A stretch of DNA of 64,000 nt from Desulfuromonas sp. (GTDB taxonomy: Bacteria; Desulfobacterota; Desulfuromonadia; Desulfuromonadales; BM501), in the NCBI RefSeq assembly GCF_002868845.1, contig NZ_PKUB01000028.1, forward strand, positions 18,008 to 82,007, written 5' to 3'. The notes beneath the pieces are model-generated. The model searched no databases. It saw nothing but the letters and a program-made list of their open reading frames with translations, and was not told the DNA's origin. The position numbers and the translations under genes were made by a program. Within the stretch, counting starts at the first letter, position 1. Every line of letters begins with the position of its first letter. Shown here piece after piece: positions 1 to 8,279 of this stretch.

Positions 1-146
1 CGGGCCTTCTCCTTGGCCTCCCCGATGATGAAGGCCTTCTGCTGCCGGTAGCTGAGATAGGTCGCCAGGGCGAACAGGGAGAGAAGGATGACGGTGACGA
101 TGAGAATGACCTTGGACAGCAGGCCCAGGTTGCGCAGTGGATTCAT
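1..146 (-). CDS. N-terminus of a membrane sensor protein (partial)
   Basis: Only the first 48 codons are inside the window; the gene runs off the left edge. The ATG is at 146 with AGGGGA upstream. Residues about 9-31 form one strong hydrophobic membrane helix, followed by LSYRQQKAFIIGEAKEKAR. That arrangement (one helix, then an amphipathic stretch entering a periplasmic domain) matches the start of Tll0287-like/DUF3365 sensors such as the kinase at 25874-28879, which has a similar opening. It is therefore likely a histidine kinase or chemotaxis receptor. This is inferred from a short stretch, and the output domain is not visible. Confidence 0.55.
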   Translation of the reverse strand, partial: MNPLRNLGLLSKVILIVTVILLSLFALATYLSYRQQKAFIIGEAKEKA

Positions 147-225
147 TATGGGAGGTCCCCTCGGCGGAAAATCCCAACAATTCTAACCCGAAACGAGCCG
201 ATTGCAAGATGCCCCCGAGGAGCGA

Positions 226-795
226 TCAGACCGGGAGGCGCCCAAGTCGCTGGAGAAACTGGAGCAGGATCGCCGCGGTGAGCCCCCAGACCTCGTGCTC
301 GTCCACGGTGCAGAAGTGGACCGGGTGGCACCGGCCACGGTGGCGCCAGTCCTCCCGGCGCCATCGGCCGGGATCGCTCAGAACGGCGAGGGGCGCCTGG
401 ATGACCTCGGCGACCTCCGCGGAATTGACCTGAAAGGGGTAGGGGTGGGGAATGGTGCCGACATAGGGGGTGACGCGGTAGTCGTGAACCGAAACGATAT
501 CGTCCAGTCGGCCCAGCAGGGTGACGTCCGCCGGCCGGATGCCCATCTCCTCTTCGGTCTCGCGCAGGGCCGTCTGCTCCAGGTCGCCGTCCTCGTCATG
601 ACTTGCGCCGCCGGGAAAGGCAATCTCGCCCCGGTGGTGGGGGAGGTCCTCGGTGCGGCGGGTCAGGAGCACCCACCCCTCTCCGCCCTTGACGAACAGG
701 GGCATCAGCACGGCCGCGGGGCGCAGGGCCCCCAGGTCGAGAATCCGGCTGGGGTGGCGGGCCAGGGCGGCCCTCACCTCGACGGGGTCGATCAT
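226..795 (-). CDS. Nudix hydrolase, CoA pyrophosphatase-like (NudL type)
   Basis: A 189-residue protein with a full Nudix box: GGASHDEDGDLEQTALRE runs straight into TEEEMGI. Just before it lies RGEIAFPGG, the signature of the NudL/YeaB subgroup that cleaves coenzyme A and its derivatives to phosphopantetheine and 3',5'-ADP. The Glu residues of RETEEE would bind the divalent metal. Its ATG overlaps the rpe stop by one base (TGATG), so the two genes are probably translationally coupled. The subgroup is assigned by motif; substrate specificity in this family cannot be read with certainty from sequence. Confidence 0.85.
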   Translation of the reverse strand: MIDPVEVRAALARHPSRILDLGALRPAAVLMPLFVKGGEGWVLLTRRTEDLPHHRGEIAFPGGASHDEDGDLEQTALRETEEEMGIRPADVTLLGRLDDIVSVHDYRVTPYVGTIPHPYPFQVNSAEVAEVIQAPLAVLSDPGRWRREDWRHRGRCHPVHFCTVDEHEVWGLTAAILLQFLQRLGRLPV

Positions 796-1460
796 CAGAC
801 TGCCACGCTGACCGCGTTCTCCTTCAGGGCGGCGATGGTGGCGGCGTAGTCCGGGGTTCCGAAAACGGCGCTTCCGGCGACAAAGACATCGGCGCCGGCG
901 CCCGCGATCAGGCCGATATTGTCGGTCTTCACCCCGCCGTCCACCTCCAGTTCCACCGGCAGGCCGCGCCGCTCGATCTCCCGGCGCAGGGCCTCGATCT
1001 TGGGCAGGCAGGAAGGAATGAAGCTCTGCCCGCCGAAGCCCGGGTTGACGGTCATGACCAGCACCAGGTCGATCTCCTCGAGGATCACCTCCAGGGAAGA
1101 GACGGGGGTGGCGGGATTGATGGAGACGCCGGCCCTTTTGCCCAGGCTCTTGATGAGCTGCACGCTGCGATGCAGGTGGGCCGAAGCCTCGAGGTGAACG
1201 GTGATGATGTCGGCGCCGGCCCTGGCGAATTCGGGGATGTAGAGGTCGGGGTTCTCGATCATCAGGTGCACGTCGAGGGGCAGGGCCGTCACCTTGCGGG
1301 CGGCCTCCACCACGAGGGGGCCGATGGTGATGTTGGGCACGAAATGGCCGTCCATGACGTCGATGTGAACGTAGTCGGCGCCTCCGGCTTCGATGGCGCG
1401 GATTTCGTCGCCCAGGCGGGCGAAGTCGGCGGACAGGATGGAAGGGGCGATCTTGACCAT
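795..1460 (-). CDS. rpe: Ribulose-phosphate 3-epimerase
   Basis: A 221-residue TIM-barrel enzyme that interconverts ribulose-5-phosphate and xylulose-5-phosphate in the pentose phosphate pathway. Diagnostic motifs are [17 protein letters not shown] near residue 33, [23 protein letters not shown] and EVDGGV with the phosphate-binding loop. The His and Asp residues in the first two and the last motif are the metal and catalytic ligands in this family. The length is standard. It lies 173 bases downstream of rsmB on the same strand, and its stop overlaps the Nudix gene. A transaldolase gene lies elsewhere in the window at 12048-12695. Confidence 0.96.
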   Translation of the reverse strand: MVKIAPSILSADFARLGDEIRAIEAGGADYVHIDVMDGHFVPNITIGPLVVEAARKVTALPLDVHLMIENPDLYIPEFARAGADIITVHLEASAHLHRSVQLIKSLGKRAGVSINPATPVSSLEVILEEIDLVLVMTVNPGFGGQSFIPSCLPKIEALRREIERRGLPVELEVDGGVKTDNIGLIAGAGADVFVAGSAVFGTPDYAATIAALKENAVSVAV

Positions 1461-1633
1461 GGCGGAACTCTCTTTCTTCTTAATTGTCAGAAGGTCTGGG
1501 CGTCAAAGCAGCAGGGAAAAACATTTCCCGGAGAGATTCTCTATCAAAAGGGTCGCAAAGGGCTTTTTACCACAGGGTCCCGAAGAGCGCAGAGGAAATA
1601 ATCATGCCGGCAAAAGGTTTTCCTCGGCGGCCC

Positions 1634-2986
1634 CTACCCTTTCCTGAATCGCACCGCGTAAAAAGCGTCCATCCCCCCGTGGCGATGGGTCAAGGTGCGC
1701 AGGGCGCCCTCCCCGTCGAAGAGCTCTCCCCAGGAAGGGGGCGCGACGGGGCGCAGGTCCTCCCGCACAAAGTCCGGGCGGGCGGCGAGAAAACGTTCGA
1801 CCACCCCCGTGGTCTCCTCCGGGGAGAGCGTGCAGAGGGAATAGAGCAGGCGGCCGCCGGGCCGCACCAGGGGGGCGACGCTGGCCAGGATGGCCCCCTG
1901 GACCCGGGCCAGTTCCCCCAGGTCGGACTCGGTGCGAGTCCAGCGGGTCTCCGGGTTGCGCCGAAGCACCCCCAGACCGCTGCAGGGCGCGTCGACCAGC
2001 ACCCCGTCGAAACTCTCCGCCTCCAGAAAGGGGGGGGGAGCCATCAGGTCCCAGGGGCGGGTCTCGATCCCGTCGCAGCCGAGCCTCCGGGCCCCTTCCT
2101 CCACCAGGCGCAGCCGCCGCGGGTACAGGTCTAGAGCCAGGATCGACGCCCCGTTGTCCGCCAGGGCGGCCAGGTGGGTCGTCTTCCCCCCCGGGGCGGC
2201 GCAGGCGTCCAAAAGGCGTTCCCCCTCCGCAGCCTGCAGCAGATGGGCGATGAGCATGCTCGCCTCGTCCTGAACCTGATACCAGCCCTCTGCCGCACCG
2301 GGCAGTGGCCCGTCCCCCCGCTCCTCGAGGACGACCCCCTCGGGGGCGTACTCCGAGGGCACCCCGCGGTGCCCGGCCTTCTGCAGGGCATCCAGGTACG
2401 CGTCCCGTGTGACCCTCAGGGTGTTCACCCGCAGGGTGAAAGGGGGCTGACTGGAGAGGGCCTCGGCGAGACCGAAGGCCTCCTCCTTGCCGTACTCCTT
2501 CAGCCAGCGGCGCGCCAGCCACCACGGAAGGGAGAGGACATGCTCGAGATAAGCCTGGGACTGACGGTCCCTGTCGGGCCAGGGGATGCTTGCCGCTCCC
2601 CTGTCGAGGGCGCGCAGGATGCCGTTGATGAACCCGGTGGCCCGGTCCAGCCCCTCTCTCCGGGCGAGTTCCACGGTCTCGTGGACCGCCGCCCGGACGG
2701 GAATGCGCTCCAGGCAGAGGATCTGGTAGGCCCCGAGGCGCAACAGGCAGAGGATGCGCGGCTCCACCTTGGAGAGGGGCTTGCGGCAGAACCGGGACAG
2801 AGCGAAGTCCAACCGTCCCCGCTGGCGCAGGACCCCGTAGACCAGTTCCGTGGCCAGCGCACGGTCCCGGCCGTCCATCCCCTCCGACCGGGTCAGGGCG
2901 CCGTCGAGGGTCAGGTCGGAGAAGGCTCCCTCGTCCACCCTGGAGAGGACATCGAAAGCGATTTTTCGTGGACTGGCTGTTTTCAA
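1634..2986 (-). CDS. rsmB: 16S rRNA (cytosine967-C5)-methyltransferase RsmB
   Basis: A 450-residue protein with an N-terminal NusB-like RNA-binding domain (about 1-140) and a C-terminal Rossmann methyltransferase. The SAM loop is LLDACAAPGGKTTHLA. The two catalytic cysteines lie in VDAPCSGLGVLRRNP and LLYSLCTLSPEE, the pattern of m5C RNA methyltransferases. The start MKTASPRKIAFDVL is the usual family start. The order def-fmt-DUF116-htpX-rsmB-rpe resembles that of Geobacter relatives. A hairpin with a T-rich tail separates it from htpX upstream. Confidence 0.95.
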   Translation of the reverse strand: MKTASPRKIAFDVLSRVDEGAFSDLTLDGALTRSEGMDGRDRALATELVYGVLRQRGRLDFALSRFCRKPLSKVEPRILCLLRLGAYQILCLERIPVRAAVHETVELARREGLDRATGFINGILRALDRGAASIPWPDRDRQSQAYLEHVLSLPWWLARRWLKEYGKEEAFGLAEALSSQPPFTLRVNTLRVTRDAYLDALQKAGHRGVPSEYAPEGVVLEERGDGPLPGAAEGWYQVQDEASMLIAHLLQAAEGERLLDACAAPGGKTTHLAALADNGASILALDLYPRRLRLVEEGARRLGCDGIETRPWDLMAPPPFLEAESFDGVLVDAPCSGLGVLRRNPETRWTRTESDLGELARVQGAILASVAPLVRPGGRLLYSLCTLSPEETTGVVERFLAARPDFVREDLRPVAPPSWGELFDGEGALRTLTHRHGGMDAFYAVRFRKG

Positions 2987-3002
2987 ATCGGCTCCAAAGA
3001 AA

Positions 3003-3027
3003 GAGGGGCGCGACGAGCACGCCCCTC
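3003..3027 (-). terminator. Hairpin terminator between htpX and rsmB
   Basis: An 8-bp perfect stem (3003-3010 with 3020-3027) with a 9-base loop. On the minus strand it is followed by CTTTCTTTGG, a broken T-run. It sits just after the htpX stop and before the rsmB start, so it should end or attenuate the def-to-htpX transcript. Confidence 0.55.
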
Positions 3028-3054
3028 GGGGAAGGTCGATGGTTAGGGGTCGCC

Positions 3055-3885
3055 TCAGACGACGGTCATGCTCTCCAGCCGGCGGATGCGCTCCTCCATC
3101 GGAGGGTGGGTGGAGAAGAGGGCCCGCAGGCCTCCGCCCTTGAGCGGGTTGACGATGAACATATGGGCGGTGGCCTCGTTCACCTTCGGCATGGGAATCT
3201 GCCGGTTGGCGCTCTCGAGCTTGCGCAGGGCATTGGCCAGGTAATGGGGATTGCCGGAGAGTTTCGCCCCGCCCTTGTCCGCCGCGTACTCCCGGGAGCG
3301 GGAGATGGCCATCTGCACGAGCATCGCCGCGATCGGGGCGAGGATCATCATCGCGATCATGGCGATCGGGTTGCTATCCTCGTCGTCGCTGCCGCCGAAG
3401 AGCATCGACCACTGGGCCATGTGAGCCATGTAGGAGATGGCCCCGGCGATGGTTGCGGCGATGGAGCCGATAAGGATGTCGCGGTGCTTGACATGGCTCA
3501 TCTAGTGGGCCATGACCCCCGTCAACTCCTCGCGGGAGAGGATCTGGAGAATCCCTTCGGTGGCGGCCACCGCGGCATGTTTGGGATTGCGCCCGGTGGC
3601 GAAGGCGTTGGGGGTGGGCTGGGGCAGGGTATAGACCTTGGGCATCGGCAGGCCGCCCCGCTGGCAGACCTCCTGGACCACCTCGTAGAGGGGGCCGGCG
3701 TGGACCTCCTTACCCTTGTACATTTTGAGGACGATCTTGTCGGAGAACCAATAGGAACCGAGGTTCATGACCCCCGCCATGATCAGGGCGATCAGGGCTC
3801 CTCCCTGTCCGCCGAGGGCGCCGCCGGCCCAGACCAGGACCAGGGTCAGGAAAGTCATCAGGGCGGCCGTTCTAAGGATATTCAT
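3055..3885 (-). pseudogene. htpX: Membrane zinc protease HtpX with an in-frame amber codon at its catalytic Glu
   Basis: The full frame would encode 276 residues, the normal size for HtpX, an inner-membrane M48 metalloprotease that degrades misfolded membrane proteins. N-terminal membrane helices, a second hydrophobic pair near residues 140-190 and the third zinc ligand motif (SREYAAD) are all present. Codon 128 (3504-3502) is TAG: the protein reads EELTGVMAH, stop, [10 protein letters not shown]. The active-site HExxH motif is therefore H-stop-M-S-H, with the general-base glutamate codon (GAG expected) replaced by amber. The frame is intact on both sides. As written the gene gives a 127-residue N-terminal fragment with no active site; a restart at the ATG right after the stop would also lack it. 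It is either a true recent lesion or a sequence error. Confidence 0.9.
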
Positions 3886-4002
3886 AGCGTTTTCACCTTT
3901 TTGCAGTAATCGATGGAAAAGACCGGCCCCCCTCAGGCAGCCGGGAGGGCCTCAATGCTCACAATATCAATATAAATACTGGCAGGAGGAAAATCAAGAG
4001 CC

Positions 4003-4782
4003 TCAGGCGGTCACGTACTCGTCCAGGGTCCTCTCCACCTCGGCCAGGACGATGTGGGTGTTGACGCAAGGGCCCTCGGGACGTCGATTGAGAATCCCGA
4101 TGACCGGCAGGGGGTAGGCGTCGCGGATTCCGGAGGTCAGATCCCTCTCGCAGGCCACCGCGAGAATGAACCGGGGGCGCTTCTCGACGATAATCTTGCG
4201 CGCCAGGGTCCCGCCGGTGGCGACGGCGATGTCGATCCCGCGACTGGCGGCGAGTTCGGCCAGACCGCTGATGTCGCACTTGCCGCAGCGCCGGCACTTT
4301 TTGACATCCCCGGTGATCTTGATCGCACAATCGAACATCTGGATGCAGTGGGGCAGGAGGATAAGGGTCTTGGCGGGCGGAACCCGCAACTTCTTGGCCC
4401 GCACCAGCTGGTTGTTAAGGGCGATGAAGGACTGCTGCAGGGTGTCCCGGTCGATCCCGGCCAGACGGCCCAGGGCGATGATGGCGGGAAAGAGGTACTT
4501 GATGACGACTTTGCGCAGCCGCTCGGAGAAGAGCAGGTCCCGGCCGGACAGCAGGGTGAGGATGAGCAGGGAAAGCCCTGCGACGATGGACAGGGAAAGG
4601 GCCGCCAGCACCACTCCGAAGAAGACCGGCAGGGCCGGGTGGATAGTGCCCAGGCCGACGTTCGGAACCCACCACAGAAGGAAAGCCACTGCCAGGACCA
4701 GGGCGCAGGCTACACCCAGCAGCCCGATAAAGAGCCGCTTGCGCGGGTGGTAGGCCTCCGGGGAAGGCTCGACCGCGGGCAC
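4003..4782 (-). CDS. DUF116 family membrane protein
   Basis: A 259-residue protein of the DUF116 family, whose function is unknown. Two membrane helices lie near residues 17-40 and 48-75. A cytoplasmic region follows with a cysteine cluster (LPHCIQMFDCAI, then KKCRRCGKCD) that looks metal or Fe-S binding, and a C-terminal domain with CERDLTSGI and EGPCVNTH. It starts with GTG at 4782, one base after the fmt stop. DUF116 genes are commonly found beside fmt, as here, which suggests a link to translation or membrane protein maturation; that is only context. Confidence 0.85.
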   Translation of the reverse strand: MPAVEPSPEAYHPRKRLFIGLLGVACALVLAVAFLLWWVPNVGLGTIHPALPVFFGVVLAALSLSIVAGLSLLILTLLSGRDLLFSERLRKVVIKYLFPAIIALGRLAGIDRDTLQQSFIALNNQLVRAKKLRVPPAKTLILLPHCIQMFDCAIKITGDVKKCRRCGKCDISGLAELAASRGIDIAVATGGTLARKIIVEKRPRFILAVACERDLTSGIRDAYPLPVIGILNRRPEGPCVNTHIVLAEVERTLDEYVTA

Positions 4783-4783
4783 C

Positions 4784-5728
4784 TCAGGACTCCAGACGGG
4801 TTCCGGCAGGCAGGGGGCAGCCCCGCAAAAAGTCGGCGGCGCCCAGGCGTTCCTTGCCCGGCAGCTGCAATTCGCGCACCAGCAGGGCTCCCTCGCCGCA
4901 GGCGATGCGCACCCCTTCCGGTCCGGCTGACAGGACTGTGCCGGGATCGCCCGCGCCCTCGGCAGGAAGGGTGGAGGCGACCTTCAGCACCTCGCCCTCG
5001 AGACCCGTGTAGGCCCCGGGCCAGGGATCGAGGCCCCGCACCAGGTTGTGCACCGCCGTCGCGCTGAGACTCCAGTCGATGCGGCCGTCCTCTTTCTTGA
5101 GCATGGGGGCATAGGTGCTTTGCGCGTCGTCCTGCGCCTCGCCCTTCAGGGTGCCGGCGCAAAGGAGGGTCAGGGTCTCCTCCATGGCATCGCGGCCGAG
5201 CGCCGCGATGCGGTCGTGGAGCTGCCCGGCGGTTTCCTCGGGGCCGATGGGGGTGGAGCGCTTGACCAGCATGTCGCCGGTATCGAGGCCCACGTCCATG
5301 TACATGGTGGTGACCCCGGTCTCCTTCTCGCCCTCGATGATCGCCTTGTTGATCGGCGCCGCTCCGCGATAGCGCGGCAGCAGCGAGGCATGCACGTTGA
5401 TACAGCCGTACTTGGGAATCTCGAGCACGCTTTTCGGCAGGATCTGGCCGTAGGCCACGACGACGATCAGGTCCGGGGCAAGGGCCCTGAGCTCTTCCAC
5501 CACGGCCGGGTCGCGCAGTTTCTGCGGCTGAAAGACGGCGATGCCGTGCTCCTGGGCCAGCTCCTTGACCGGCGGCGGGGCGAGCTTCTTGCCCCGCCCC
5601 TTGGGGCGGTCGGGCTGAGTATAGACGCCGCAGAGGTTCACCCCCGCCGCGAGCAGCCCCTCCAGGGTGGACAGGGCGAAATCGGGCGTCCCCATGAAGA
5701 CGGTACGGATATCCTGTGGTTTGATCAC
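4784..5728 (-). CDS. fmt: Methionyl-tRNA formyltransferase
   Basis: Formylates Met-tRNA(fMet) for translation initiation. The frame is open far upstream, but the family start is VIKPQDIRTVFMGTPDF, read from a GTG at 5728 that overlaps the def stop (ATGTGA) with AGGAG six bases upstream; this gives the normal 314 residues. Motifs include FMGTPDFA, the catalytic NVHASLLPRYRGAAPI (Asn and His) and DVGLDTGDML (the SLLPxxxG/HxxDTG pattern). The C-terminal OB-like domain follows from about residue 205. It lies between def and the DUF116 gene with overlaps or one-base gaps, a clear operon. Confidence 0.95.
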   Translation of the reverse strand: MIKPQDIRTVFMGTPDFALSTLEGLLAAGVNLCGVYTQPDRPKGRGKKLAPPPVKELAQEHGIAVFQPQKLRDPAVVEELRALAPDLIVVVAYGQILPKSVLEIPKYGCINVHASLLPRYRGAAPINKAIIEGEKETGVTTMYMDVGLDTGDMLVKRSTPIGPEETAGQLHDRIAALGRDAMEETLTLLCAGTLKGEAQDDAQSTYAPMLKKEDGRIDWSLSATAVHNLVRGLDPWPGAYTGLEGEVLKVASTLPAEGAGDPGTVLSAGPEGVRIACGEGALLVRELQLPGKERLGAADFLRGCPLPAGTRLES

Positions 5729-6243
5729 ATCTGCTCCTGTTGTTGGTCCATGATTTTCTTGTATTTTTTCCGGAACATGTTCCTCTTCAGCGCAGAGAGG
5801 CGGTCCACGAAGAGAATGCCGTCGAGATGGTCGATCTCGTGCTGAAAGGCGACGGCCAGAAGGCCGTCGGCCTCCATCTCCCGCTCCTCGCCGTCCAGGT
5901 CGAGAAAGCGGACCTTCACCCACGCGCTGCGCGAAACCCGGGCGTAGTAGCCGGGCACCGACAGGCACCCCTCTTCCTCGAAGTCCTCCCCCTCGCGCGC
6001 GACAATCTCGGGGTTGACCGCGGCGATAAGCCGGGGCGCCTCGTCCTTGGGCGAGCAGTCGATCACCACCAGACGCTTGGAGACTCCGACCTGCGGAGCC
6101 GCAAGGCCGACTCCGGGGGCGGCGTACATCGTCTCGGCCATGTCGGCGGCCAGGGTCTTCAAGGACTCGTCGACACCGGCGACGGGCTCCGAAGCCCGGG
6201 CCAGAATCGGTTCAGGATAATGCAGGATTCGCAGAAGCGCCAT
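5725..6243 (-). CDS. def: Peptide deformylase
   Basis: Removes the N-formyl group from nascent proteins. The three deformylase motifs are GVGLAAPQVG, EGCLSVPG (Cys metal ligand) and QHEIDHLDG (HExxH), in order and with normal spacing. The ATG at 6243 gives MALLRILHYPEP, the usual N-terminus, and 172 residues; a TTG four codons earlier is possible but less likely. It is the first gene of the def-fmt-DUF116-htpX unit, and its stop overlaps the fmt start. Confidence 0.95.
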   Translation of the reverse strand: MALLRILHYPEPILARASEPVAGVDESLKTLAADMAETMYAAPGVGLAAPQVGVSKRLVVIDCSPKDEAPRLIAAVNPEIVAREGEDFEEEGCLSVPGYYARVSRSAWVKVRFLDLDGEEREMEADGLLAVAFQHEIDHLDGILFVDRLSALKRNMFRKKYKKIMDQQQEQM

Positions 6244-6439
6244 ATCTATTTCCAAATCGTCGTCTGCTCAATGACAGATGAGGGCAACCCGCGGGACGCC
6301 CTTGTCTTCAGCAAAACCTCATGATAAAGGCACAAACCCGCTGAAGTCAACCTCCGACCGGGGCGCTCCGCCACAATAAACCCTCCCGGAAACAGGGCAA
6401 TACGTTCCGGGCGAATCTCTGCCCCGCCACGCGGGCGTC

Positions 6440-6468
6440 TTGCAAAAAAGAAAAAAAACTTCTATGAT
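6440..6468 (+). promoter_or_regulatory. Sigma-70-like promoter for the CydA-like operon
   Basis: TTGCAA (6440-6445), a 17-base A-rich spacer and TATGAT (6463-6468), about 30 bases before the ATG at 6501. Immediately downstream is TCTTTCGATCG (6475-6485), an 11-mer that also occurs at the sucC promoter (11861-11871). The Shine-Dalgarno is AAGGAGG. Between def and this promoter (6244-6439) nothing else is recognisable. Confidence 0.55.
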
Positions 6469-6500
6469 TTTAAATCTTTCGATCGGCCAAGGAGGGCTGC

Positions 6501-8279
6501 ATGAACTATCCGGTCTGGTACCTGCCGGGGATCGGCGGAGGGACGCTCATCGCCCTGATCGCCGTCACCCATGTCTTCATCTCCCACTTCGCCGTCGGCG
6601 GCGGCCTTTACCTGGTCATGGCCGAGCGCAAGGGGCTGCGGGAGCAGAACCGGGGGATTCTCGACTTCACCCGGTCCCACGCCAAGTTCTTCATGCTCGT
6701 GACGATGGTGGCCGGCGGGATGACAGGGGTGGGGATCTGGTTCGTCATCTCCCTGGTGCAGCCCGCCGCCACGAGCCTCCTCATCCATACCTTCGTCTTC
6801 GGATGGGCCGCCGAGTGGGTCTTCTTCCTGGTGGAGATCGTCGCGGTCCTCGTCTACTACTACACCTTCGACCGCATGGCCCCCCGCACCCACATGGCCG
6901 TGGGGTGGGTCTACTTCGTCTCGGCCTGGCTGAGCCTCTTTCTCATCACAGGCATTATCGGCTTCATGCTCACCCCCGGCGGCTGGCTGCAGAACGCCTC
7001 CTTCTGGTCGGGATTCTTCAACCCCTCCTTCTGGCCCTCCCTCGTCTTCCGCACCTGCATCGCCCTCATGTTCGCCGGGGTCTACGCCTTCGTCACCACC
7101 GCCTTTCTGAAGGACCGGGAGCTCAAGGCGGCCATGACCCGCTTCTCGGGGAAATGGGTCCTCCTCGCCTTCCTCCCCGCCGTCCCCGCAGGATTCTGGT
7201 ACCTCTCGGTCCTCCCCGGGCCGGCCCGCGCCCTCGTCGCCGGAGGGTCTCCGACCATCCAGCGGACCCTCGAATGGGGATTGTGGGCCGTCATCGCCCT
7301 GCTCGTCCTCTCCCTGCTCCTCACCCTGGCCCGCCCGGCGGCTCACAACAAGCTCCTCTCCTTCGTCGTGCTGGGGTGCGCCTTCCTCTTCATGGGCTCC
7401 TTCGAGTGGACCCGGGAGGCCGCCCGCCGCCCCTACGTCATCAACGAGGTCATGTATTCCAACGGCCTTCTGGAGAAGGACGTGACCGCCCTCTGCGCGG
7501 AGGGATGCCTCCCGACGGCCCGATGGGGGGGGATGCGGGAGCTCCACGAGGAGAGCCTGGTGGAGGCCGGAGCCGCCCTCTTCCGCGTACAGTGCTTCGC
7601 CTGCCACAGCGTCGGCGGACCGAACAACGACATCCTCCCCCGCACGGCCACCATGCCCTTCGCTGCCCTGAAGACGTATATCTCCTCCCTCCACGAGCGC
7701 CGCTACTTCATGCCCCCCTTCGCGGGGACCGACGCGGAGGCCCGGGCCCTGACGGCCTACCTGACGGCGGGGCTGCACGGCAAGCCCCTCCCCCCCGAGG
7801 AGCCTCCGGCCGTCGCCGGGGCGGATGAGGGGAGAACGATCTTCGAGGAGAACTGCCTCTTCTGCCACCCCCTGGAACTGGTAGAGGCCCGCACCTCCGG
7901 ATGGAGCCGGGAAAAGGTCCGCGAAGGGATCGGCAACCTGAGCGCCCTCAACCCTGCCATGCCCGATTTCTACGGGACGGAAGAGGAGAAGGATCTCCTC
8001 GCCGCCTACATCGCCTCTTTACAGGGGAGCGTCCCGGTGGCCGGGCACGACCCGGGCGAGGACGTCTTCGAAGAGCACTGCGCCCTCTGCCACACCCTCG
8101 AAGGCGACTACAACCAGCTCCTCCCCAAGATCGCCGGGTGGGACGAGGCGAAGATCCGCGCCGCCCTCGACGGCTTGGAGCGCCTCAACCCCGCCATGCC
8201 CCCCCTTTCGGCCACCGCCGCCGAGAAGGACGCCCTGGCCCGCTTTCTCGCCGAGTCCCTGAAAGGAGGCGCCCGATGA
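6501..8279 (+). CDS. CydA-like cytochrome b membrane subunit fused to three haem c domains
   Basis: A 592-residue protein. Residues about 1-325 hold eight or nine membrane helices that resemble cytochrome bd subunit I: conserved His residues in the first helix (THVFISHF), GGMTGVGIWFVISL and EWVFFLVEI correspond to the CydA Q-loop-proximal helices. The C-terminal third carries three class I cytochrome c modules with CFACH, CLFCH and CALCH, each followed by a Met (MPPF, AMPDF, AMPPL) as a likely sixth ligand. Such fusions would pass electrons from quinol or the membrane haem to periplasmic c haems, or the reverse. The 3' end overlaps the next gene by four bases (ATGA). Whether it reduces oxygen cannot be told from sequence. 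Confidence 0.8.
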   Translation: MNYPVWYLPGIGGGTLIALIAVTHVFISHFAVGGGLYLVMAERKGLREQNRGILDFTRSHAKFFMLVTMVAGGMTGVGIWFVISLVQPAATSLLIHTFVFGWAAEWVFFLVEIVAVLVYYYTFDRMAPRTHMAVGWVYFVSAWLSLFLITGIIGFMLTPGGWLQNASFWSGFFNPSFWPSLVFRTCIALMFAGVYAFVTTAFLKDRELKAAMTRFSGKWVLLAFLPAVPAGFWYLSVLPGPARALVAGGSPTIQRTLEWGLWAVIALLVLSLLLTLARPAAHNKLLSFVVLGCAFLFMGSFEWTREAARRPYVINEVMYSNGLLEKDVTALCAEGCLPTARWGGMRELHEESLVEAGAALFRVQCFACHSVGGPNNDILPRTATMPFAALKTYISSLHERRYFMPPFAGTDAEARALTAYLTAGLHGKPLPPEEPPAVAGADEGRTIFEENCLFCHPLELVEARTSGWSREKVREGIGNLSALNPAMPDFYGTEEEKDLLAAYIASLQGSVPVAGHDPGEDVFEEHCALCHTLEGDYNQLLPKIAGWDEAKIRAALDGLERLNPAMPPLSATAAEKDALARFLAESLKGGAR

